Below are positions 48,504-60,500 of a stretch of DNA of 64,000 nucleotides, piece after piece (the stretch's first letter is position 1; the number at the start of each line of letters is the position of its first letter). The notes under the pieces were generated by a model that was not told the DNA's origin, made no database searches, and saw only the letters and a program-made list of their open reading frames with translations. The translations under genes and the position numbers were made by a program. The stretch covers positions 12,374,842-12,438,841 of the forward strand of contig CAIIXF020000011.1 in NCBI GenBank assembly GCA_903813345.2. The letters run 5' to 3'. The DNA comes from Owenia fusiformis (Eukaryota; Annelida; Polychaeta; Sabellida; Oweniidae).

Positions 48504-51500
48504 GTAAGTACAAGATGATCAAAGATGTTGAAAATTCTGTCGTTTTGCGATTCTTATTTATTACAGTCTCAAACTTCGAATGTTATTTTTTAGACAATTG
48601 ATCATTCATAAGAATCATGTAATTTCTAGTCATCTGGAATATGTTGATTGTAGACTGCCGCCCAGTACACTATATTGAAACTATTGTAGAATAAAACTGA
48701 TCAACTCTATGTGTTTGATTTGAGAGTAAACAAACATAAGAGACATAGGGAAAGTTGTCTAAACTGGATTATTTCGATGATAGATAGTCAGAAAATAAAA
48801 TTGACCCGACATACCCCGCGAGATTTACGAGAATGTGTCGACTACTGAAATCTTTAAACATATAAGTGATGACAAATTGCAGATAATTTCTCAATAGCAT
48901 TACTAATAAGCGTACACAATTATTTTAGTCAGGGGTGGATCTGGGAACCAACAAGGTGAGGGGGGGGGGAAATTTCAGGTAAGAGAAAAAACCACGAAAA
49001 AAATTTGCTCCCCAAAAATCCCAAAGTGGGCCCAAATTTTGAGGCCAATTTTCTTCAAAATTTGGCCTGAAATTAAAAAGTAAGGCCTTAAAAGGCCCAG
49101 TAATGACCAAAAATGACAAAAAAAGTAATGACCAAAAAAATGTTTGGGGCTTGAAAGCCTTTTTTCGCCCAATTTTTTTTCTGGGCTCACCCAAGGGGGG
49201 GGGCAGGCCCCCCAGATCCGCCAGTGTTATTTATTGGTTGTAGATCGAAATATACTAATCTGTACTTTGTAAACCACCTTCGTACAATAACATGAATATT
49301 ATATGGGAATATATAACACCTCAGTTTTGAATCTATTCTGATAAAATTAGAAAACAATTTTACATGTCTTATCTTGGCAACGTGGCTTTACCTTGGCAGA
49401 TTTTGTTATTTATTTCGACCAATTTTAAGTATCACAATTATTTTAGAATTAAAAAACATTAATATATAATTATTGTCGAATGGACATAAGTGAATAAAAA
49501 TGATATGCGTGGGGTTATTATAAAATCTACCTATCTGAAGATATTTGAAGTTATGTTGTTAAATGTTTGAGAGTCAAAAGTAAAAATTTGTGATTGCTTC
49601 AGCAAATGTTGATTCGATACGTAACAGGGGTCTAATTCTCTAAAATTAGTAAAGTTACTAATTAGTAACTTTACTAATTTAGTAAGTTTCAAAAGGTTAC
49701 GGAATCGCAAATTGTATTTCTTGAAAGTTTGTAACGTTTTAGTAAATTTTTTTAGACTTACGAAATTAGTAAGTTTCGATTAAGCTTTGTGACGTCCAGT
49801 TTCAAAGAAACTATATTAATGCGAGGACATCTATTAAAGCATGTGAGGAAATATAGTCCCTAATTATATCAACAATTAATCGCTGTAAATGTATTTTAAT
49901 TCATCTGGATATCGGACCTAAATGGATTTCTTGCATACTTAATCTATCTGAAAAGTTAGTAAAGTTACGAATTAGTAAGTCTATTGTTGTTGCTTGGCCT
50001 TACTAACAACTTGCATTTCTCGAAAATTAGTAAATTCACGAAGATTAGTAACTTTCTCGTAAAGTTACCAAATGATGACGTCATTTGCGATTTTTATCGT
50101 AACTTTAATATAGTACCTCCAGAGATCTTGAAAGTCTTTCGTAAGTCACCCTTTACCCCTTTACTTTTTTTCCAGATATTATATAAAGCAAATAGATTAA
50201 GTATGCAAGAAATTATTAAGGACTATATCCCCTCACATGCTAAGATGTCCTCGAATTAGTATTAGTTTCTCTGGAACTGCAATCTCTGTATTCATTAATG
50301 ACAATAAATATTTCAATATGTTTAAGAACTTGTAGTCCATGCAGTTCCATGCAGTTCAGTTATCATCTTAATTGTTGGCAATGCTTTGCTACAATGTAGA
50401 AAAACAGTGTGACATTGTACATACACATGTTGACATATGTATAATGAGGTGATAAGAAAGGTTATCTTAACTGACTGTCAATATTCACATTGAAAATTAA
50501 TTGAAAGATAAAGGTACTTTCAAAGTCAAATTTACAGAAAATTATGTACATATTCAAAAATCTTGAAAACCTATGTTTCTGTAGATGTAGAGGCATCTGC
50601 ACTTTTTATGCGCGAGGTAAAGTTCTCGCAGCGCCCATACGATGTCTAAGAATCAACTAATTGTTGTCGATGTCCGTACAATTTTGAAAAATACTAATCT
50701 TTAAGCAGATTTTAATTGAATCTGACACGGCCTTGGGTGGGTTATATAGTGGAGAGTTGTTGGTTATAGAATGTAATGCAGTTATATGAAATACTGTGTT
50801 TTGATTGGCTAGACTAAGTTTGTCAAATTACACTATGCCTACACTACCCTCCATTAGTTTGGAATTCACACATAGCTAGACAAGGTGTGTCCGATTTCAG
50901 CCAATCCGAACACAGTATTTCACATAACGCATTATGCGTGAAATAACCAATAACGCATCCAAGGTCATTCCTTAGGTGGTTGCAAAGGTGACAAGTTCAC
51001 TCAACAGATAAAAATCGGTGGTTTGCCAACTTGACCCTTGCAAAAAGTTTCATTTAAAATATGTCATTTTAGTGATTTCGTATCTTTTAGGTAACATGGT
51101 AAAAATATTTTGCAATGTGTGAAAAGAATTTAAACCCTAGACTCATTCCACATTGCACTCAGTCAAGGGCTTAAACCCTTAAACCTTTTCCCCATGTGTC
51201 AGAGCCACTCAATGTTTTATTTTTAATTTTCATAACTTTCAGCGACAAAAAACCATGTAAATCAATAATTTTTCTGGCTGTGATGTAATTTGACTGCATT
51301 GGCTATACCTCCAAATATTTTCAAATACTATTAAAATAGGCCGAAAATTTAAGACTAATTACAAACATTTTTATATAATTATTCGATTTTAATTTTTTGA
51401 ATTTATCCATATAGCAATTTCTATACGGACAAACTTAATTTTTGAGCACCAAAGGTTTTCGACTACTCCCGCATAGAAATCTCTATATAGGCATTCAATT

Positions 51501-54500
51501 TATATTTTTGACCATATAGAAATTTCTGTACAGCAGGCAATCTAGGAAAATAATTTTTCTGGGCCACATAGAAATATCTACACAGCGTTTCAATTTTTAT
51601 TTTTCTAATCTATCCTTTTAGAAATTTCTATACCAGCAAACATAATTTAAATATGCACCCATATATATAGAAATTTCTATGAAGCGTTTCAATTTTTATT
51701 TTTGACTTTATCAATATAGAAATTTCTATACGAGGAGAAATGTTTTACCAGTAACATAATTATTATTTTCCGACGGCCTTCACATAGAAATTTCTATACC
51801 GATAACCAATTAAAATGACAAAAATTGATATTTCCAGAGTTATCTGCATAGAAATTTCTATACGGAAAGACAATGGAATATTTTGTATAGAAATTTCTAT
51901 CTGAGAATAGTTTATTTGTAAGTCTAGTTAGAAGCTACATAGAAAATTCTATACGATAAGAAGAAACACAATTTTACTAGACATTAACATGAATATGTAT
52001 TGATAAAATGATTTTACCTTTATCTGGTTTGATGAAATATTCATATACTTTGTATAAATATTGTAAATCTAATATGATAATAAAACATTGACGGTTGAAA
52101 TTTATGAAATTCACTGCTGTTTTTACGTTTTTGGGTTTTCAAAAAGGGACTAAACGGTTCATTCTCTTTTTAAATGGTCACGACTTATATGTGTTGGATG
52201 AACATTGTGTCAATGATACATCACACTGATATTTTACATTTTCTTATGCTGTATTTTAAACTTGACTCTATAACTTATATTTTTGCATTTGTCTTGTTGT
52301 TTACATTATGTATTTTGTAGTTAGTTTAGTCTAAGTTATTTTTGTATATTGTACATTGTACTGACTAATATGTCATTGTGATGACATCTGAGTCAATAAA
52401 AGATGTTCATGAACGCTGCTCCTGCCAAGTGGACACTTTATCATTAGGGTCTGGTACGTTATCGCGCTCCTCGGTCAAGCCAAGTAACTTAGTCAACATT
52501 CGATATTTGTATGTTCATCAATATTTACTAAGAATGGTGCCACAATTGAAGTAAACCTCCGGTTAATTATTTTCAATAAACCTATCAGCAAACGTGTAAA
52601 TGATAATTTTGATGTTCTGTTACATATTGGTGAAGCAATCTTGGGGAAATGGCCTAAATTTCTGATTTTCCACTGTGTCCCTGTACACCCCTACTTCAAA
52701 AGATGTATGTTATTTGTCGTTTTTCATTATGATATGGAGCAAACAAATACGTGTCAATATACACTGTAATATCCTACATACTTATATTTCAATGGTAGTT
52801 TTGAAGAATAATCAAGAAAATCCATGTTTCCAAATGGATTCATTCTTGTCAAAGAACGTAAATGAGGATACGCGGTTTGAAGAACTGACAACATGTTTCA
52901 AGTTCTTACAATTCTTGGTTAAAACATATATTTTTTCATTCTTAATGCACATTGCTGGATCACAGAACCTTGCCTTGTTCGCGATGCACGAAAAGTGTAT
53001 TGTTAATTCTTGACGTCGTTCGGATATTTGGATGTGATTGACGTTTTCGTTAATCTCCTACCACTGTAACTTCCAACTTAATTTTTGAAAGCCAAATATG
53101 ATAGTCACGAATTGATATTTAAGTCACAGGTTGATGCATACATCATGCGTGTACATTAACTGTCGAATACATGCCGACTAACAGTTTATATAAATATCCA
53201 CAGTTAACTGATATCATCAATTCTCGAAACAGTTTATCACATAACCTGGTGAGTTTAATGATACATTTTAATTCATAATTATGGTATCGGATTTGAGTAT
53301 GATATTAGTCGAGACTTAAACAAAGCAATAAAACTTAATGAAACTTTTTGTGAAAATTCGAACGATTTTTCAAGAATCCCACTTCAAAGTGTTAAAAAAG
53401 TGCTCCCCGGGAGTGAAAATTTCGTCTTGTGTAATCAAAATAATAGCGGGTGGTTTGAATTTTTGTTTGAGTTTAGAGCTTACATCTATATATAAATTTA
53501 AAAACATATCGCCTCATTGAGAGGTACATCATTATAAAAGGCTAAACATTGTGCAAAAACAGGAGTTGACACGCTTACATTTGGAAATGAAATTTCCTAC
53601 ATAATTGCCGATTCATGTTAAAAAGTCATGAAAACAAGGTTGAACACAAAGCATTGACCCAGTTACTGTCTATTTGGCATGGGATCACTAAGGGAAATAT
53701 TATTAATGACTTAAATCGTCAACAGTTAAGTTGTATTCCAAGGAACTTATTAATTTAGAAATGCAAAATGTTCAATTTTGTTTTTCAATTATACAAAATC
53801 GCACCTGTAGAGAAGAACGTTCACAAAATTATTTAAAACGGAGATATTTACTTATGTAACATTCATTGGCATGTGTCAGGGAGTAAATAAGAAGAATATG
53901 CATTTGATTCTATATCTTGTTCCCAAAGGAGTTTGTTAAGGAGCGGTATATCTTAACGTACTTTTATCATCCCGAACTCAAACATTTCGAATACTTATTT
54001 TAAGAACGCTTTGTTAAGAATGGATTCGAGATGTACCCAAAATTAATACGTTAAAATGTGTATTATCATCTTGATAACTACCTCATAAATTATTTTGGAA
54101 ATCAAAGATGTACGATTTTTGAGATTTTTATTTTCGAATGTTGACTTAGTTACTTGGCTTGACTGTCCTGCCAATTGGACCCTGTATCATTAGGGTCTGG
54201 TACGCGATCCCCGCTCCTACCAAGTGGACCTTGTATCATTAGGGTCTGGTACGCGAATTCCGCACCTGCCAAGTGGACCCTGTATCTGGTTCACGATCGC
54301 CGCACCTGCCAAGTGGACCCTGTATCATTAGGGTCTGGTACACGATCGCCGCTCCTGCCAAGTGGACCCTGTATCATTAGGCTCTAGTACGCGAACGCCG
54401 CTTCTGCCAAGTGGACCCTGTATCATTAGGGTCTGGTACACGATCGCCGCTTCTGCCAAGTGGACCCTGTATCATTAGGGTCTGGTACGCGAATTTCGCC

Positions 54501-57500
54501 CTGCGAAGTGGACCCTGTATCATTAGGGTCTGGTACACGATCGCCGCTCCTGCCAAGTGAACCCTGTATCATTAGGGTCTGGTACGCGAATTCCGCACCT
54601 ACCAAGTGGACCCTGTATCATAAGGGTCTGGTACACGATCGCCGCTCCTGCCAAGTGGACCCTGTATCATTAGGGTCTGGTACACGATCGCCGCTCCTGC
54701 CAAGTGGACCCTGTATCATTAGGGTCTGGTATGCGTCCTCAGTGGGTTGGTCAGGGTTAGGTAATCATTTAAAACCCCATCTGGTTTAATAGGGATGGGG
54801 TTGGTAATTAGGGTTAGGGTTAAGGTTACGGTTAACTCATTTCACTTTGCAGGAGCGGCGTTCATGTGCCAGACCCTTCTTATAGCGATCGCTGCTCCTG
54901 CCAAGTAGACCCTGTATCATTAGGGTCTGGTATGCAAACGCCGCTCCTGCCAAGTGGACCCTGTATCATTAGGGTCTGGTACGCAAACGCCGCTCCTGCC
55001 AAGTGGATCTTGTATCATTAGGGTCTGGTACGCAAACGCTGCTCCTGCCAAGTGGACCCTGTATTATTAGGGTCTGGTACACGATTGCCGCTCCTGCCAA
55101 TTTGACTCTGTATCATTAGGGTCTAGTATGCGTCCTGTGTCCTCAGTTGGTAGGTCAGGGTTAGGTAATCATTTAAAACCCCATCTGGTTTGATAGGGTT
55201 GGGGTTGGTAATTAGGGTTAGGGTTAAGGTTAGAATTACATTTTTTTTATCTATTGACACAGAAGTTTATTGTATTTATGTAAATCATTTTTTTATTTAT
55301 TTTATATTTTTGACACACATATTCATGATCTTAGGGTTACGTTACAGTTAAGGTTAGGGTTAAATTCATTTTTGGGTTAGTGTCAAATTCATTTTTTGGA
55401 TTTTTTTTACTCCCAAGTTTATTGTATTTATGGAATTCATTTCTTTATTTTTTTGACACACATATTCATGGTCTTTTTGGGATGTTTTGACACAGTTTCG
55501 TGGTCTTGATGGAATTCATCTTTTTAATTTTTTGATTGTTTTGATATTGCACAAGTTCGGGATATACCTCGTTGAGAAAACATGCAGTCTTCACTATTTT
55601 CCTTATTTTAAAGTCCCCATGTTAAGTTTGAAAATATATTTTTATCATTCATTTACTATTTGTCGTGACTTTAAAAGTTATTTTAGAGATTTTTTGAAAA
55701 AAGTTGTAAGCTTTTCTTTTCTCACTTCAATGTTTTAGCATATCAATAATATTTTGCAACCTAAGTCAGATCTGCCAACCTGAAATTGGTTTTGAACGAG
55801 GTCATGGTGATTTATACTTGATTCTGTGATATGAAGAATAGGTTTTAATTAAATGAAGAATATGACAAAAATTAATGAGTAATAAGGCTGATTATTTGAC
55901 AAGTTGGCCCTGAACAAGTATTATGAGGGTTCCTTTGCTCGCTCAGTTTTTACAGAAAAATACCTATATTTCCTTAAAAGAAAGAAGTCCAATAATCAAG
56001 GTTACAAACTTGTCAAATTTACTGTAGATTTAGCTCAAACACGGTAGATTAAGGGAGATTTCAGTCAAAAATACGGGAGGTTGTTACGGCCATTGTCACG
56101 GGAAAAAATGGATTAAAAAAATTAAGGTACATTTTAGTAGAAGTACGGTGCGGGAGTTAACAGTAGTTTTACGGGTTAAAACGGGATAGGAGCTTTGTTA
56201 TATTTTCTCGCCTATTTTTGAACCAATTTTCTTAATTTTTCCCCAAAATCATGTTTGGATGAATGCTAGCTATGCATTGGTGTGAATTATCGCTTATTAG
56301 AATGTACATGCATATGTTGCTAACTGTAATATCTAAATATACAGATTTTCAATTCTACATGAATACAGTTATATTCTTATTTCTACTTATTCAAGAATTC
56401 AAGATGGTTTTGAGCAGGGAGCCTTCATAATGAACTAATTGACACTCAGATTGGAACATTAGTACAAGGATACTATTATGTTCACATGTGTTTAGAATTG
56501 TGTTAGAATTGTATATGATACAGTGATATGCTGTCCATAGCTTTGTAACATTAACAAGTTTATTACTTCACAATTATTCCATAATAAAATCATCTCTACA
56601 TAATAAATTATTCTCTGCAATCTATTTTTGTTTTATGAGAACATAGTAAGTAATCTATTATTATCATATTGAAAAATTTTACATGTTTTAAGTCGCAGTG
56701 AATTCTAAGAAATAATGCAAAGGCAAAGTCAGATCCCTCATGGAATTCTTTAAAAACAGCCCCCCCGCTTCCCCTCCCTGGCAAAAGCTGACTACTGGCC
56801 TGAGAGTGGCAGAATACTAATGTAGCCAGTGTAGTTAGTGTAGTTAGTGGTCAGCTAACCTAGAATATTGTAGAGGATGATTTCTTCATATGCTTACTAC
56901 AAAGCTCAAATTTACATGTATATATTGTTTATTGTTTCTTTTATTCCCGAAAATTAATCGGAGCAACAAACATAATAATTACAATACAGTTACTTTATAC
57001 AATAGAGATGTATAGTTTAAACTTTGCAAGATGCTACTCGAACATGCAACATGGCAGCATGTCACTTGCTAACTTGTTCCACATGTTGCACATGTGAGAT
57101 GTATAGTTTAAACTTGGCAAGATGCTATTCGAACATGCAACATGGTAGCATGTCACTTGCTAACTTCGTCCACATGCTGCACGTGCGAGTTGTATAGTTT
57201 AAACTTGGCAAGATGCTATTCGAACATGCAACATGGCAGCATGTCACTTGCTAACTTGGTCCACATGCTGCACATGTGAGATGTATAGTTGAAACTTGGC
57301 AAGATGCTACTCGGACATGCAACATGGCAGCATGTCACTTGCTAACTTGGTCCACATGTTGCACATGCAAGTTGTATCGTTTAAACTTGGCAAGATGCTA
57401 TTCGAACATGCAACATGGTAGCATGTCACTTGCTAACTTGGTCCACATGCTGCACATGTGAGTTGTATAGTTTAAACTTGGCAATATGCTATCTGTACAT

Positions 57501-60500
57501 GCAACATGGTACCATGTCACTTGGCAACTTGGTCCACATGCTGCACATGCGAGTTGTATAGTTTAAACCTGGCAAGATGCTATCTGTACATGCAACATGG
57601 TACCATGTCACTTGGCAACTTGGTCCACATGCTGCACATGCGAGTTGTATAGTTTAAACTTGGCAAGATGCTATTTGAACATGCAACATGGTAGCATGTC
57701 ACTTGCTAACTTGGTCCACATGCTGCACATGCGAGTTGTATAGTTTAAACTTGGCAAGATGCTATTTGAACATGCAACATGGTAGCATGTCACTTGCTAA
57801 CTTGGTCCACATGCTGCACATGCGAGTTGTATAGTTTAAACTTGGCAAGATGCTATCTGTACATGCAACATGGTACCATGTCACTTGGCAACTTGGTCCA
57901 CATGCTGCACATGCAAGTTGTATAGTTTAAACCTGGCAAGATGCTATCTGTACATGCAACATGGTACCATGTCACTTGCTAACTTGGTCCACATGCTGCA
58001 CATGCGACTTGTATAGTTTAAACTTGGCAAGATGCTATCTGTACATGCAACATGGTACCATGTCACTTGGCAACTTGGTCCACATGCTGCACATGCAAGT
58101 TGTATAGTTTAAACCTGGTAAGATGCTATCTGTACATGCAACATGGTACCATGTCACTTGCTAACTTGGTCCACATGCTGCACATGCGACTTGTATAGTT
58201 TAAACTTGGCAAGATGCTATCTGTACATGCAACATGATACCATGTCACTTGGCAACTTGGTCCACATGCTGCACATGCAAGTTGTATAGTTTAAACCTGG
58301 CAAGATGCTATCTGTACATGCAACATGGTACCATGTCACTTGCTAACTTGGTCCACATGCTGCACATGCGACTTGTATAGTTTAAACTTGGCAAGATGCT
58401 ATCTGTACATGCAACATGGTACCATGTCACTTGGCAACTTGGTCCACATGCTGCACATGCAAGTTGTATAGTTTAAACCTGGCAAGATGCTATCTGTACA
58501 TGCAACATGGTACCATGTCACTTGGCAACTTGGGTCCACATGCTGCACATGCGACTTGTATAGTTTAAACTTGGCAAGATGCTATCTGTACATGCAACAT
58601 GGTACCATGTCACTTGCTAACTTGGTCCACATGCTGCACATGCGACTTGTATAGTTTAAACTTGGCAAGATGCTATTTGAACATGCAACATGGTACCATG
58701 TCACTTGCTAACTTGGTCCACATGCTGCACATGCGAGGTTTATCATTGAGACTTTGAAAAATTTAAATATGGGACATGGCAGCATGTGACTTGTAACTTG
58801 GTCCACATGCTGGGCAACGTGTATACTTCGTACTTGGCAAGATGCTAATTGTACTTGGTGCACATGGCATGTAGTACCCCGGTGGCCTTAGCTGAAATGT
58901 TTTGCCCGGACATCCTAGGAAGTGTATTCTAGCTCTCCCTTTTTGGAAGGGGGATACCTGGGATCTCAATGTGTCCTTTTTCATAAAAACTATGGTAAAC
59001 ACGTACATTTTATAAATTAGGGAAAGCTGGGTACATTTCATAGAGGACTGGGTCAACATAATAATTATGTATATACACGTTTTTTATACCACCATATTCA
59101 ATTGGAATCCAGTAAGTCAGCACAGAATAGACATCTATGAATCAGAATAGATAATCATTAAAATAATACACTTGATCTTGAAGATTTATCCCGGAAAGTT
59201 GAAATCATATGGAATCATTTTATGGACCGATATACTGAAATTCCAGATGGGATTGGTGTTGGGAGACGATATCATACTTACTACATTGGAAAACTCCTGA
59301 CACCCTTCATAATGTTTTTCAATATTCTTTTCGCATTTTACTGTTCTTAGGTGCTCTGTTAATGGCTATACGACTAAACGGACTAAGCACAGAGGAAACC
59401 ATTGGTCTGACCCGGGCTATGATGCGGTCGGGCGAGGTTCTACAATGGCCTGAAGAGTGGACCCGAGATAAGCTGGTGGTGGATAAGCATTGCACCGGGG
59501 GAGTAGGGGATAAAGTCAGCATTGTTCTCGCTCCTGCTCTTGCAGCATGTGGCATGAAGGCAAGTATCAGTACAAATATTACTCCTTTGCAAGAAGAAAC
59601 ACCTTTCCAATAAATCCCGAGCCCTACTGGTATACCAAGGAAACAATAGGCTAGATTACTGACGAAAGAAAACAATTGTAAGAAGTAAATCCAAATTCTG
59701 ACCTGAAACTGTAAAATTGACATCTTAACCATTAGATGGCATGATTTATTACCTCCCTCATAAAATAAGGTAGCTCTGAAAATGTCTTGTTGATGACATA
59801 CAGTTAAGCTCTGTCAATCTGAGCAAGAGTAATATCAGCTCAAATGTTTGTCCCGCCTTTATTCGTGATTTTTGATGATATTAGGATTTTAAGTTTAAAG
59901 CTTATTTTTTAGGTTCCGATGATATCTGGCAGGGGGTTGGCGTACACGCATGGGACTTTAGACAAACTGGAAGCTATACCAGGATTCCAAGTTGGTTATT
60001 CGATTTAAATGATCATGACGTGATTATACGTTATTTGTCCAGACAAATTAAGATTAAGCCAGTATAGTACATCTTTGTAGAGTTCATTTAGAAATAAAAA
60101 CGTCTGAAAATGTATTTCTGTAAACGTTTAGCGAGAGGCACTTGTCTCATTAGCCTCTCGCCTGGCTACACCCATGTACATCTAATACAATTTAGTAGAA
60201 GCCCATCAGAGGTGTACATTCGGATATGAAACTTAAACTTCTCTCCCAAAGTTAAACTTATGATCACTCTTTTACGATGTTCACATTTCAGATCTCGTGC
60301 AGTGCAGAGAAAATGCGCCAGGTTCTTGAAGAGGTTGGATGTTGCATCGTTGGTCAAACAAAAACACTCGTGCCGGCTGATAAAGTCCTCTACGTCATAC
60401 GAGATGTGACGGGAACGATCGACAGTCTGCCGCTCATAACCTCATCTATTGTATCCAAGAAGACGGCAGAGAGTTTATCAGCGCTTGTGTTGGACGTGAA

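Larger units (their letters stand above)
52411..55140. repeat. 49-bp satellite, interrupted
   Basis: Unit about 49 bp: GCCGCTCCTGCCAAGTGGAC, CCTGTATCATTAGGGTCTGG, TACACGATC. One unit at 52411-52470, about eleven at 54165-54730, then about five at 54885-55135, with one inverted fragment near 54852-54875. The gap 52475-54162 is an inserted element, so the first unit was once joined to the rest. Confidence 0.92.

Noticed and set aside
54175-54789. ORFs with repeated [11 protein letters not shown] peptides
   Set aside because: They are translations of the 49-bp satellite with frequent phase shifts, not a conserved protein.
57005-58745. CRISPR-like array
   Set aside because: Units are contiguous 91-bp satellite monomers without unique spacers, in a eukaryotic setting.
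59319-59732. 137-codon minus-strand ORF
   Set aside because: It lies antisense to TYMP exon 2, which has a clear protein match.
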